From NCBI GenBank assembly GCA_035772735.1, contig JASDFA010000010.1, positions 29,451,501 through 29,515,500 on the forward strand: a stretch of DNA of 64,000 nt, written 5' to 3'. Made by a program: the position numbers and the translations under genes. How positions within the stretch are numbered: position 1 is the first letter of the stretch; each line of letters starts with the position of its first letter. The stretch comes from Datura wrightii. Lineage: Eukaryota; Streptophyta; Magnoliopsida; Solanales; Solanaceae. A model generated the notes under the pieces. It saw only the letters and a list, made by a program, of their open reading frames with translations. It was not told the DNA's origin and did no database searches. Positions 22,840 to 34,908 of the stretch are shown in pieces.

Positions 22840-23960
22840 ATGCCTCCTAAAAGAGGAAACAAAAGGGAGAATGGTAATGCTAACTAGCCAGCCCACCCAA
22901 CTCCAATAGCCACTCAGGACGATCAGGTGTCACATGCAAAATTTTGGGCTTCTATTCAATTGCTTGCTCAAGCAATGACCAACCAGGTCAACCAACAGCT
23001 CATCATACCTATAAATGCTAATGGGTCTACAACTCCTGCCAGAGTTTGAGATTTTACTCGGATGAATCCTCCAGCATTTTATGGGTTTAAGGTAGATGAG
23101 GACCCACAAGAGTTCATAAATGAGGTTCAGAAGATCACCCAAATCATGGGTGTTGCTTCTATAGAAAGTGCAGATTTGGCTAATGATTAATTAAAAGGAG
23201 TGGCTCAAATATGGTATAAGCAATGGAAAAAGTAAAGGCGAAATGGTGCGGGTCAGGTGGAGTGGGACAGATTAGTGACTACATTCCTAGATAGATTCTT
23301 TCCTTGGGAGTTAAGAGAATCTAAGGCTGCTGAGTTTGTGTACTTGAGGCAAAACAACATGATGGTGCAGGAGTACAAATTAAAATTCACCCAACTCTCT
23401 AAGTATGCTCTAGAAATGGTTGCAGAGTTGAGGGCTCGCATGCTCAAGTTCGTGAATGAGTCTCAAACTTCGTGGTCAAGGAGTGCAGGACTATCATGCT
23501 TATCAATGAGACAGACATCTCCAGACTCATTATCAATGCATAGTAGATAGAGGCAGAGAAAATGAAGGAGATAGAGAGGGAGAGTAAATGGGCATGGAAA
23601 GGACAATTTGAGTACTCCCAGTAGAGATCAGGCGATGGTAATTGCCCCCAATAGCAATAGATACCTCTAGCACCCTTATTAGCAAGTGCTCCTTCTTCCA
23701 AGCCCTGTAAAGATCGGAGGGGTGGAGCATCAGACTCCCAGTCTCAGAGCCATGTCTCAAATAGTCACACTTTTGCAGTATGTTCTAAGTGTGGTAAGAA
23801 CCATTCAGGTGAGTGTCTTCTGGGCAACAAAGGTTGTTTTGGTTATGGCCAGCTGGGCCACTGGTTGAGAGATTTCCCATCTGAAGGATGGGGGAAGGCC
23901 CAGTCCACCACATTGGCAGCCCCGCTAGGTCATTCAGCTTAGCAGGGTACTACCTTAGGT
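22840..23960 (+). pseudogene. gag: Gag of J (broken)
   Basis: ATG at 22840 opens MPPKRGNKRENGN and meets TAG within 20 codons. Recognisable Gag continues (MNPPAFYGFKVDEDPQEF, ITQIMGV, LKGVAQIWYKQWKK, FLDRFFPWELRESKA, EFVYLRQNN, LSKYALEMV) in the frame open at 23257-23550, with stops and a shift afterwards. First zinc knuckle intact (CSKCGKNHSGEC, about 23789-23824). The second has lost two Cys (CFGYG, DFP). Confidence 0.8.
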
Positions 23961-24049
23961 ACGAGTGGCAGTCAGTGCCAAAACTGCTTCTATTCCCTAT
24001 CCTCCCGTCAGGATTAGGAGAACTCACCTAACGTAGTCACTAGTATGTT

Positions 24050-25757
24050 ACGTCTCTTTTAGATAGATGTTTATGCTTTACTAGATCCAGAAGCCACACC
24101 TTTTTGTGACTCCTTACATTGCTGTCCAGTTTGATATCAGTCCAAAAATTCTCTCAGAGTTGTTTTCAGTATCTACCATAGTGGGTGAGTCAGTTAGAGC
24201 CAGTCAGATATATAGGAATTGTTCGGTCGCAATATTTCATAAAGTCACCACAGTTGATCTAGTAGAGTTAGATATGGTCGACTTTGAACTCATTCTGGCA
24301 TGGACTGGTTACATTTTTTCTATGCCTCAGTTGACTGTAGAAACAAGATCATTAGATTCCAATTTCCTAACGAACTAGTCCTAAAGTGGAAGGGTAGTAC
24401 TTCAGCGCCTAAGGGTCAGTTTATCCCATACCTTAAAGCTAGGAAAATGATCTCAAATTGGTACATCTATCACCAAGTTAGGGTTAAGGATTCTAGATCT
24501 GAGACCCTGACACTTTAGTCAGTTCCATTTGTAAAAGAGTTCCCCGATGTGTTTCCCAAAGATCTTCCCAAAGTCTCTCTTGAGAGGAAAATAGACTTTG
24601 GCATAGAACTTCTCCCAGATACCTAGCCTATCTCTATTCCTGCTTATCGAATGGCTCCAACTGAGTGTAAGGAGTTAAATAAATAGGTGAAAAACCTTCT
24701 AGATAAGGACTTCATCAGACCCAACATCTATCTATGTGGTGCCCCAATCCTATTTGTGCGAAAGAAAGATGGTACACTAAAAAATGTTCATCGATTACCA
24801 TCATCTAAACAAGGTCACTTTCAAGAATAGGTATCCTCTAACCAAGATTGATGACTTGTTTGACCAACTTTAGGGAGATAGTTGTTTTTCCAAGGTATAT
24901 CTCAGGTCAGGATACCACCAAATCAAGCTCATAGAATGTGACATTCCGAAACAACCTTCAGAACTCAGTATGGGCACTACAAATTTGTAGCTAGGTCTTT
25001 TGAACTAACTAATGCTCCTGCAACTTTTATAGATGTGATGAATAGGGTATTCAAGCAGTACCTGGACATGTTCGTCATTGTCTTTATAAACGATATTCTG
25101 GATTACTCTAGAACAGAGGAGGAGCATGCAAACCATCTGAGGATAGTGTTGTAGACTCTCAAGAACTGCCAATTATTCACTAAATTTAGCAAGTGTGAAT
25201 TCTGGCTAAAATTAATTACATTCCTCGGTCATGCGGTCTCCAGTGAGGGTATTCAGGTGGATTCTCAAAAGATAGCGAGCAATCAAGGACTGGCCAAGAC
25301 CCACTTCTCCATCAGATATCAGGAATATCTTGGGCCTAGACGGTTGTTACAAATTGTTCGTAGAAGCGTTCTCCTCTATTGCCTCTTCTTTGACCAAACT
25401 AACTCAGAAGAAGGTAAAGTTTTAGTGGTTTGATGAATGTGAGAAGAGTTTTTAGGAGTTAAATGCTCGACATATTACCGCCCCAATTTTGAATCTGCTA
25501 GAAGGTTCAGATGAGTTCATGATCTATTGCAATACCTCTAGAGTTGACCTTGGTTGAGTTTTGATGTAGCATGGTAAGGTGATAGTTTATGCATCCAGAC
25601 AACTCAACGTTCATGAGAAGAACTATCCAACTCATGATCTTGAACTGGCAGCGATGGTATTTGGATTGAAGATTTGGAGTCACTACCTTTATGGGTTCAT
25701 GTGGATGTTTTTAGTGACCATAAGAGCCTATAGTATCTATTTTATAATTCTCGAATC
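24050..25757 (+). pseudogene. pol: Protease-RT-RNase H of J (broken, truncated)
   Basis: Protease remnant with DVYALLDPEAT (24070-24100; usual DPGAT) and the following VDLVELDMVDF region. RT pieces: PISIPAYRMAP, VRKKDGT, then the catalytic region reading FINDILDYS where the family has FIDDIL.YS (about 25084-25110). RNase H start: YASRQLNVHEKNYPTHDLEL at about 25580-25650, then HVDVFSDHKSL-like sequence. Similarity stops near 25757, before integrase. Many in-frame stops. J's integrase and 3' LTR are not found in this window. Confidence 0.8.
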
Positions 25758-27498
25758 ACACTTCTGTAAAAGTATAATGCGGATGTTATCAATAAAGAAC
25801 ATAACCAGATTGGAGTCGATCACACATGGAATATGGTCAAGGTGTAGAATAATGCTTAGTATATATTCTTTTAGCTCAATTATCTCCTAAAGGGGGATTT
25901 TAAAGAAGTAATCAAGTAAAAGTATTGTAAATTGATGTTGTTGTCAAATTTATGCAATTAACTAGAGAAATGATCCCCATGGATTCATAACAACTTCGGG
26001 AGAATGCACTAGTGATCTATATCAATGCTTAGCCTGTAAAACTGATAACATAGGTTCATCCAAACAACTGATTCGTCCCTATTGGATGACTATACTCAAT
26101 CATCGAATTAGGTTTCTTGAATGCTTTCACTTTCACATTATCAATTTATTGCAAATTAACTATCCTACGACCACATCTCAAGTTATTCGATGGATCATAA
26201 AGGTCAAGGCTTTATTATTCTTCTCTTTCCTAATCTCTATTTCTCTAGGTTCAAGCAAGTAGAAAATTCGAGCAAGTACTAACATTGCACTCTGTTAAGA
26301 AACATTTGAGATGAAGAGAAGACAATAGAAACATAAGTATTTGTTTTGAATCATTATGTGCAAACCCTAGTTAGTTATTCCGCCATGGTTCCCGCAATCC
26401 TAGTTGTGGAGGTTTAGCCTCTCATATTTGTGAGAAAAGAATTAGTACTCACAGAAAAAATCCTAATCAGAGACTTACAATGATGATTTCAGTAAAACCT
26501 AATTGATTATTGCACACTTCAACTTTGAATAATTCAAGAACAATATTTGAAAACTCAAGAAGAATCTCAAAAGTATCGGTTCCCTATCAAAAAGTCAGTT
26601 TCCTAATAAAAATAACCTAAAAAAGTATTGATACAAATAGTGAGAAACCTTTCCTAAATTAGCAGGGAAACTACTATAACTGTCACCACAAGATCCTATG
26701 AGTCATTGCTTGTAGCTATGAGTCGTACCTTCCATTTGTACAATGCTAGGCAACTTAGAAATTGGTTAAGCCCTGGGTGCTGGTACGACTCGTACAATAC
26801 TATTATGATTCTTACATATCTGTCGTGGTCTAATACTGTGAAGTTTGGAATGCTCTAAATATTTTCAAGAGTTCTTTGGTAAGACTCCTACATTGATCTC
26901 ACGACTTTTGGTATCCTCTCATACCCTAGAATCTGCCAAACAACTTTTGCTCTGATGTTCACCATGACTCCTTGATACGAGTCGTATGTGGTCATCATGA
27001 CTTTGTGGTTGTTACCCGTACCAAGAGACTACACAAGTGCATACTTTTGTCATTTTCCATGACTACTCTGGTATGGCTTGTATCAAGAGTCATACTTGGC
27101 CATCACCTTGTGCAGTTCCTCTAGATTTTATCATGAATGCATAGTACAGCTCGTACCACCAAGGTACGGCTCGTATTGAGGCCGGCAAGTTCACCATTTT
27201 TGCACTCTTTTCACTTGTTTTACAAAATCCAACTCCAACACACGATTTCCTTAAAAACAAAGCAAAAGTGCATTATATTTGTATAAACACACCTAAGATC
27301 ATGCATCTTTCATCAGTTTTAAGCATCAAAAGTGTTGTAAACCCACAAAACATCAAAACCCGTAACTTAAAGCTTTTTCATATCCTCAGGCAAACAAAAC
27401 AAAACTATAACAGGACACTTAACTAGAAAGTGAAGTAGCTGACCAATAGCCAAGACACCCAAAAATTTGCACACATTATCATTATTAGATATCGACCC
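25758..27498. other. Unassigned noncoding block, possibly a solo LTR
   Basis: About 1.7 kb with no coding similarity. It holds a run of imperfect dyads around ACTCGTAC / GTACGAGT (for example 26719-26735, 26799-26815, 26975-26990, 27143-27170), similar in style to the U3 arrays of the I and H LTRs. A reverse-oriented LTR from about 25936 or 25939 (TGTTGTC...) to 27475 (...GCACACA) would fit TG..CA ends, but I see no target duplication, primer site or purine tract. Confidence 0.3.
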
Positions 27499-29733
27499 TG
27501 TTATACCTCGAAAGCTCAAAGATCAGACACGAGAGTTAAAATGGAATAAACTAATAATCTGGCAACAGGTCACAAAATGAGTCATTATGTGACCCATGGG
27601 TTAGACAATGAGTCCTGAGGAGACTCGTGGTGAGGTTCAAGGCTTGGGTTGAAATTTTGGAATTTGAGGTCCCCATGGACCTGACCACGAGTCATGGTTG
27701 GTCCCCACGATTCGTGGGATGGGTCATGGTCAGCAGGTTGGAAATAATTTGATCTTAGGTAGTGAAGGTGATGAGTGGTGAAAACAAGTCGTGGTCACCG
27801 ATAATGACTCGTGAGGTCCCTCGTGACGAGCCTCAGATGATCTATTAGGCAGTGCACTCAATGACTAATGCCACAACTCATTCCCTTGGGTGACAACTCA
27901 TCCAGTCCCTCGTTGGGACTGACAGTCAATTATTTCCTGCGAATTTAGTAAGAGCTTTTCCGTAATTCCTATGATCCTAAGGCCTAAACTACGTCATTTC
28001 AAGCTATGAACGATGAGTTTTAAGAGGGGTGAGTTCATTTTAGGCCATTCTTACTCATGCATGCAAGGCTAGAGTGTTAAAGAGGTGATCAAGCTCATTC
28101 TTCTTCAAGTTTTCTTCAATTCTTCATTCTTGATTAATAAAAATCAGTTCTTCCCTAGGTATGTAGGATTATGAATGGGTGAATCCGTTCACACCCATGC
28201 CCAATGTCTCTTTAAATCATGAAAATTTCTATGTTGATTCTATGGGGTTTTAACCCAATGCATGAGATTTCTAATTTACTACATGGGTATGATTTAAATG
28301 TGTTTCTACTATTGAATTATGTTTCATGAGCAAGTTTTACATTGTTATCAATTAAAATTATGTTTCAACCTTTATAAATTAAAATGCCCAATTATGAGAA
28401 GTTCATGAAAGTTGAGATTTATGATGAATGTCCAAATATGAGGAGATATTATGATGAAAAGAATGTTTTCAAGTTACCCATGTTTTTGATCATCTTTTCA
28501 AGTGAATTATGTAGTTTCAATCATGTTAAAGTATCGGAAAATGCCCATATGTTCAAGTATGAGTTATGATTTTACGAATTAAGCTTACCACATGGTTTTG
28601 GAGCGAACACTCCCATTTATATTCATCTTGTGGTATGGTTTGAGCAAAGAGCTCCTTATATATAATATTTTATGTTTGATATGTATTTAGTTAATGAGCT
28701 TCTTCAATAGACGATGGTAAGCTTCGTTGAAAAATGATGGAGAGCATATGCATGCTTTGGGAGAGTGTCTAGCACCAAGTAGGTATAAGGGTCGATCACC
28801 CTATGCCTCAGAACTACACACCAACATAGGCTATACATATCTTATATACACTTTGGGACCTCTCTTGTGAGCTATCCCCAGCCTTGATTGGGTCCCGAGC
28901 TTGATATCGATATCATGGTATCGTCCTTAGCCCTGACAAGTTTTTGGACGGCTCTACCCACCCTGAGTGTGATAGTTGGGGCCACGTAAGCTCTATTATG
29001 GTATGTCGGTTAAAAGAAGAGTCTCCCATTGTTTCTCATGATTTTAGTAATGCATGTTTACCATTCATGACATATATATATCTACATATGTTCTAAAGCA
29101 GGTTTGACCAAATATTCAGTTTTACTTCTGACTATTAGATTTCATCTTTGGGTTAATCGATTCAATTAGGATGTTATGTCATGTAGAGATCATGTCTTTC
29201 AGAAAAATAACATGCAAGCCCTACTCTCAGATTCTTACTTTGTTTATGTTTCATATTATGCATGTTTTAAATTATTTTACTTATTTAATAGTTTTTACTT
29301 ACCTTGCATACTAAGAACATTCCGCGTACGGACCACATACTCTATGTTGTATTATTTTATGATACAGGTACCTGCACTCAGACTCAGCCCCGTCCTTAGC
29401 CAGCCTTTCAGAGTTAGCATCCCACATCAGTTGGTGATTCCTCATCTTTCGATGATCATGCTTATTCAGTTTTCAGCTTTAGTGAGTTAGTTGGGGTTCT
29501 GTCCCATCAACTCATCAGATTTAGAGGCTTTTCAAAAAAAAGGATGTAATTAGCTTCAAATTTATGTATATTTATGATATTAAGCTTATTTCAGACTTCC
29601 ACTAAGTTTATCATGTTAAATCTTTCACTTTTATTAATTGAGTTAGACGTATATTCATGCCATGGGTCGACTTGGAGTCCCTCAGGGTTCCTTGTCTCGT
29701 GTCTCGATCCGGGCCTATGTTCGAGTCGTGACA
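27499..29733 (+). repeat. 5' LTR of H (about 2235 bp)
   Basis: TGTTATACCTCG ... GAGTCGTGACA. The start resembles the reversed D LTR start TGTTATACCCCG. U3 has dyad-like repeats with GACTCGTGG / CCACGATTCGTGG cores (27590-27930). Small ORFs inside (for example near 28384 and 29176) are not conserved proteins. Confidence 0.75.
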
Positions 29734-29737
29734 AACT

Positions 29738-29749
29738 TGGTATCAGAGC
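29738..29749 (+). other. Primer binding site of H (tRNA-iMet type)
   Basis: Exact TGGTATCAGAGC four bases after the LTR end. Confidence 0.9.
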
Positions 29750-29790
29750 AATAGGTTTGAAGTGTCCTAGGGTGTCTCAAAGCCACATTT

Positions 29791-29850
29791 AGTAGAGTCT
29801 TTTTCATGGGTGTGAAGCACGCCACACTTATGAGAAAGAGGCTACGAGAC
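29791..29850 (+). other. Conserved leader box of H
   Basis: TAGTAGAGTCTTTTTCATGG, GTGTGAAGCACGCCACAC, then GAGGCTACGAGACG. Almost identical to J at 22682-22740. Confidence 0.65.
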
Positions 29851-29942
29851 GTTTAGAAAATGTTCCGTTCTTTGTTAATCTATGTAATGCGATGGAATGT
29901 CTCCCTATCCTTCTAACTCATTCTATTCGCAATTATAGAATC

Positions 29943-30335
29943 ATGGCTCCCCACAGAGTTAATGGTAGGAGGATTGGGAATGGAAACGGCCACAAGGATG
30001 GAAACAGAGATGGGCACCTGCAAGCCCCACCAGTCTAGGAGCACCATGCACCAAAGCCGATTGCCCAAGCTGAATTTAAAGCAGCTATTCAGATGCTAGC
30101 ATACGCCTGGACCACTCAGGTCAACCATCAGGCAATGGCACATGTCCCACAAAATTGAAATGCAGCAGCTCGAGTCAGTGATTTCATAAGAATGAACCCG
30201 CCAGAATTCCTTGGGTCGAAGGTGGACGTGGATCCACATGAGATTGTCAAAGAGATTGTGAAGATTACCCAGGTCATGGGGGTGAATGGAGTTGAGTGTG
30301 CTGAGTTGGACTTATATCAGTTGAAGGGGGTCGCA
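29943..30335 (+). pseudogene. gag: N-terminal Gag of H (broken, interrupted)
   Basis: ATG at 29943 opens MAPHRVNGRRIGNGNG. TAG at 30036-30038 replaces a Gln codon. The frame goes on with FKAAIQMLAYAWTTQVNHQ, MNPPEFLGSKVDVDPHE, ITQVMGVNGVECAELDLYQ and LKGVA, where the A2 LTR starts. The next surviving part of H gag is at 47836, so part of the capsid region is missing. Confidence 0.8.
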
Positions 30336-31749
30336 TGATCTTGGGCAAATTTATATGCCTAAGTGATACTCAAATGTGTCATTTTAGCCTTGTTTATCTA
30401 TCAATGTTTATACATTCTCATGTGATTGATAATAAAATGTGAATTTATACTAACAACATGATTAGCATTGTTTTGCAGGTGAAATATAATTTTGGGAAGC
30501 TAAAATGCGTGTTGGGAGAGATTGAGGCTGGACTCGGATGTTAGCAAGGGAAAAAGCATTTGAAGGCACAAACTAAAGGGGCTCCGCGATGGAGCCGTGT
30601 CACGCTGCCATCGCGGATGCCTTCTGCCTAGATAGGGAATTTTTGCCAAATTCCAGTGAAGGAGCGCATTGGGGCCGTGGCATGTTGGCCTATCCCCGCG
30701 TTGCACGCCGTGCCACGTTGGGCCCTAATACCTGGATAATCAATTTCCAGTAAGGGTCCGCGTCCGTGGCGTGTCAGGGAGGCGGTGCTCCGCGATGCAC
30801 TCCATGACACGTTGCTTGTTATTCCAGGAAAAATTCCCACTAGTATAAATAGAACACTTAGGTTCATTTTTCAGTATTCTGACTTGGTGGAGCGAGAACG
30901 TGGGTTACAGGCAGTTGAGGGGACAAAAATCTCAGGGTTTTTCTCTATCTCCTTCTTCTTTAATTCATTTGCTTGTATGTTTAACACTCATTTAACGATG
31001 TTTAATCCACAAATGAGTGGCTAATTCCTCTTCTTGCTGAGGTTAAGAACAATTGTATTGAAATGTGATTGTTGATCAATTTGGTTTTTCATCTTTTCTT
31101 CCATGGTTGTTCTATTGATTCTTGTTCTTACTGCATTAATATGTGACCAATGTTAATGTATATCTAAAAAGTCCGGTTTCACTCGAGAGAGCAAGAAATT
31201 GGAAAGTTGTGAATTAATAGGATATGATCTTTTCTTATTTTGGGAAAATTGAGAATTGATTTACCTTCAGGATAGAAATATACCTTAAAGTCGTATTAGT
31301 CAATTAAGGAATCGGTTTTGTATGGCTAGAACATGAATTTCGTTTAATCACAGAAATGTAGTTGGACGGTTCATGATTCTTAAGTTTGGTTAAATACGAG
31401 AGTTTTAATCCATTGGCAATAATTCTTGACTAGCAACCGGAGGAAAGATTAACAAAAATTATATCGATAATTTATTTCTTTACATGTTCATTTAACCTCA
31501 GCATGCTCACATTCATAGTTCAGACTCAAACTGTATACTCATTTTAGACTTAGCATAAAATTAGAAACCAAAATATCAAACTCTTCTTTACACTGTTGTG
31601 TGCATTTTTAGAGTTAAAGTATAATGACACTTGAGTAGTTTGTTACCCTAGCCCAGTCCCTATGGGATCGATACTTGGCTTACTTAAGCCACTTTACTAC
31701 TTGTTCGACCACGTGCACTTGCGTGTAGTCTTCCATTCGACCCCAAACA
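30336..31749 (+). repeat. 5' LTR of A2 (1414 bp)
   Basis: TGATCTTGGGCA ... CCCCAAACA. It has the 5' hairpin, dyads at about 30573-30616 and 30767-30815 (one arm altered, GTCAGGGAGG), a TATA box at about 30841-30849, and the GTTCGACCACGTGCACTTGC block near the end. Confidence 0.9.
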
Positions 31750-31755
31750 AGTTTT

Positions 31756-31773
31756 TGGCGCCGTTGTCGGGGA
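31756..31773 (+). other. Primer binding site of A2 (tRNA-Asp type)
   Basis: TGGCGCCGTTGTCGGGGA, one mismatch to the tRNA-Asp 3' end. Confidence 0.85.
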
Positions 31774-31871
31774 CTGGCAATTGGTGAATTTCTCTTAAGT
31801 GTTGATTTACTATAATTTTTTTTTAGTGTTGACAACTTGGTCTTAGCCTTTTTTTTGCAGATATAATCTCT

Positions 31872-33171
31872 GTTGAACACTGGCAAGAGACAAGGAGCTG
31901 GTGGACTCATATTTAGAGCCTGAAAGACTATTTCATCGTCAGCGGAGAGAAGCTCAAGAGAAAAAGCTGCAGTTGCTCAGAAAAACAATCATGGAGCAAC
32001 AACAGAATCCACCAGTAGTAAGGGCAATGTTAGTGCCTGAGGAAATAGCAGCTAGGCCGGTTCGCGAGGTGGCAATCCCACATGCTAACAATGTCACATC
32101 TAGCATCCGCAAACCTGAGCCAGGAGGGAGGTTCGATCTCAAACAAAACATGGTGCAATTGCTGCACAGCAGCGGGCAGTTCACAGGTCTCCCTCATGAG
32201 GATCCACAGTAGCATCTCCAAAATTTTTTGGATATAAGTGACACTTACATCCCCGCTGGAGTGTCATCAGATTATGTCAGGCTTACATTGTTCCCATTTT
32301 CACTATTGGGAGAAGCCAAGAGGTGGTTGAAAGCTGAGCCACCTAATTCTATTACTATGTGGGATGATCGTGCAAGGAAATTCTTGATATGATTTTTCCA
32401 TCCGGTAAAACAGCAAGACGTAGAAGTCAAATTCTAAGTTTTAAACAGAGAGAGGGAGAGAATCTATATTAGGCTTGGGAGAGATTCAAGTCCATGTTGC
32501 GGGATTGTCCTCATCATCATCAATCCAATGATGTGCTGGTGCACACTTTTATAGAGGGTTTGGAACCCCACACAAAAATCTTGCTAGACTCAGCAGCTGG
32601 GGGACAAGCATTGGACAAAACTTATAAGGAGCTGTATACCTTGTTAAACTGTATTTCGCAGGGAAATCCAGAGCGGAATGCTGATACGTCAAGAGGAGGA
32701 ACAAGGAAAGCAGCAGGAGTTCTAGAAGTGGATGGTTTTACAGCTATTGTTGCACAGATAGCTATTTTACTGAATCAACTCAACACCCACTTCAGTAACA
32801 TGACAATGAACCAGACTCAAGCCCCAGTGAATGTAGTGCAGCAGATTTGGTGTGAAGTGTGCGGGAGTAGTGAGCACTCAACTGAGTGTTGTGGAGCAAA
32901 TCCTGACTCGGTGAACTTTGTGGGAAATGTACAGAGGAACAACCACCAACAGTATGGAAACAACTATAATTCCAACTGGAGAAATCATCCGAATTTCTCT
33001 TAGGGTAGCAACAATCATCAAGGGCAAAGTTCGAGTCAGGGGGCGCAGAGGAATCAAGGAGGGCAGCAGAACTATCAGGCACAATATAGAAACAACAATG
33101 CACCTCCTCCACCACCATCACCCAACATTGAGGAGATGTTCAAGACGATGATAGCTAACCAAGCTCAATTG
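31872..33171 (+). pseudogene. gag: Gag of A2 (broken)
   Basis: Same Gag as A1 and B. Conserved coding similarity begins at TLARDKELVDSYLEPE with no ATG before it and a TGA just upstream. The first in-frame ATG is at 31990 (MEQQQNPP). TAG at 32210-32212 (Gln codon elsewhere), a 1-base loss near 32390 and TAG near 32470 (Gln elsewhere) break the capsid. The frame reopens from 32494 (LRDCPHHHQSNDVLVHTFIEG), with the zinc knuckle CEVCGSSEHSTECC at about 32848-32890, then TAG at 33001-33003 (Trp elsewhere). Confidence 0.8.
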
Positions 33172-34278
33172 CAGGCTGACTATGTGAAATTGGCAGCCGA
33201 GGTGAAGAACAACCAGTTAGCAACTAAGGCACTTGAATATCAATTTGGGCAATTTGCTGGAGCCCAAAACACCAGGCCTAGAGGAGGACTTCCGAGCAAC
33301 ACGGATCCCAACCCCAAGCAGGTGAATGCGGTGACCACAAGGAGTGGTTTGTAGCTTAAAGAGGTGGAACCAGAAAGACCACCTCAACAATTGGGAGCAG
33401 CAGAAGTTGAGAGGGAGCAAAGTGATGAGAGGGGGAAGAAAAAGGAAGCTAAATCAAAAAAACCACCACCCCCATTCCCTCAAAGATTAAAGAAACACAA
33501 GGAGGAGGCGTGTTTCAAGAAATTCATGGAGGTGATGAAACAGGTACATATTAACTTACCTCTTGTTGATGTTTTGCAGGGAGTGCCGAAGTATGCAAAG
33601 TACATTAAGGACATCGTGGCGAACAAAAGTCGGTTGACTTAGTATGCTACGGTAGCTCTCAAAGAGGAGTGCACTTCCCGGATACAAAACCGATTGCCCA
33701 CAAAGCTCAAAGATCCTGGGAGCTTTACTATACAAATTACAATTGGGCAGAGTATTCGAGCTCGCGGATTATGTGATTTGGGAGCGAGCATTAATTTTAT
33801 GCCGTCATCGGTATTCAAGAAGCTGGGTCTAGGGAGTCCTAGACCAACAACAGTGATCTTGCAACTAGCGGATCAGTCCTTAGCCATACCTGATGGCATT
33901 GTGGAGGATGTGCTGGTGCAAGTGGGCTCCCTTATCTTCCCGGTAGATTTCGTCGTGCTGGATTTTGAGCCAGATGCGAAAGTACGATTTTTTTTGGGAC
34001 GTCCTTTCTTGGCGACCGGGAAAGCGCTGATTGATGTAGCTGCAGGGCAGCTAACCATGCGAGCACACGACAAGGTGGAAGTGTTTGATGTATACAAGGC
34101 CACCAAACTCCCGACTGTATACGACGAACTCTCGGTGATTAACGTGATTGATCGAGCTGATGATGCGCAGATAGTTGAATCACGAGAGTTATTGGGAAAA
34201 CCACCGGAGCGATGTAAGCACTACTGGGGTGAGGACGGTGGTCGAGAGAAAACATCCATCACCCTAGAAGATGACTGA
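33172..34278 (+). pseudogene. Protease region of A2
   Basis: ADYVKLAAEVKNNQLATKALEYQFGQ region, then TAG at 33352-33354 (Gln elsewhere), the linker with PPPPFPQRLKKHKEE, and TAG at about 33640 before the protease. The protease part is open from 33694 to 34278 with active-site DLGAS (about 33778) and LGRPF (about 33995). No RT follows. Confidence 0.75.
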
Positions 34279-34286
34279 GCTGAATG

Positions 34287-34338
34287 ACGTCGAGCCGCGA
34301 CGGTAAACCAGGCGCTGCACGGGAGGCAACCTGTGAAA
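34287..34338 (+). other. Conserved post-pol spacer motif (A2)
   Basis: GGTAAACCAGGCGCTGCACG then GGAGGCAACC. Equivalent to 6204-6253 in A1. Confidence 0.55.
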
Positions 34339-34559
34339 TTTTTCTTTGTAAAATGTGAATAGATTTTTTTTTTGATTAACAACAAAATTGTTAGTTTTTA
34401 TTTTTATTCTTATTTTTATTTTGAGGGAAACCTATAATTCTAATCAATTTCTTGTCGTAAGATGAATTTCATGTTGAACGGAGGATAAATGTGCAAGGGA
34501 TCGCAAAGGAAAATCCGAGGTATGGAAAAAAATAAAAAGTGGCAAAACAGTGAGTCAGG

Positions 34560-34777
34560 GCGATGGCTCCGTGTCACGGAGGACATGCTCCGCGTTACCC
34601 TCCGTGACACGTTGAAGGTAATTATGGAATTTTTACAAATTCCAAACACCTACGCGATGGCTCGGTGTCACGGAGGGCATGCTCCGCGTTACCCTCCGTG
34701 ACACGTTGAGGTGTATATCGTGACGGGTCACACCGGGTCGCCGGGTGACCCGCACGAAATTCCAACTTTTTAACCCC
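34560..34777 (+). promoter_or_regulatory. Candidate internal promoter block of ORF2 (A2)
   Basis: Dyad CTCCGTGTCACGGAGG ... CCTCCGTGACACG at about 34567-34612, a second at about 34671-34706, inverted repeat GGGTCAC ... GTGACCC at about 34725-34751, and CTTTTTAACCCC at about 34766-34777. Same order and spacing class as in A1 and B. Confidence 0.45.
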
Positions 34778-34908
34778 GATTCCCCCCTCATTTTTTCTCA
34801 TTTTTCATACCCTCCGCGACCAACATCCCAAAAACCCCTCCCCCCTCAACGTGACACGGACTTAGGCCCATAATTTCATCAAGTTTTCGTCATTTCTTGG
34901 AATTCAAG

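Larger units (their letters stand above)
27499..30335 (+). mobile_element. 5' part of Tekay/Del-like element H
   Basis: LTR 27499-29733, primer site 29738-29749, leader, and the first part of gag, interrupted at 30335 by the LTR of A2. H resumes at 47836-48228 with its zinc-knuckle region and is interrupted again by C. The 3' part must lie beyond the window or be lost. The LTR family is the same as F at 84-1411. Confidence 0.75.

Noticed and set aside
28384..28569. Small forward ORF near 28384 and another near 29176 as host genes
   Set aside because: Both lie inside the H LTR. No recognisable domain and no copy in the related LTR F.
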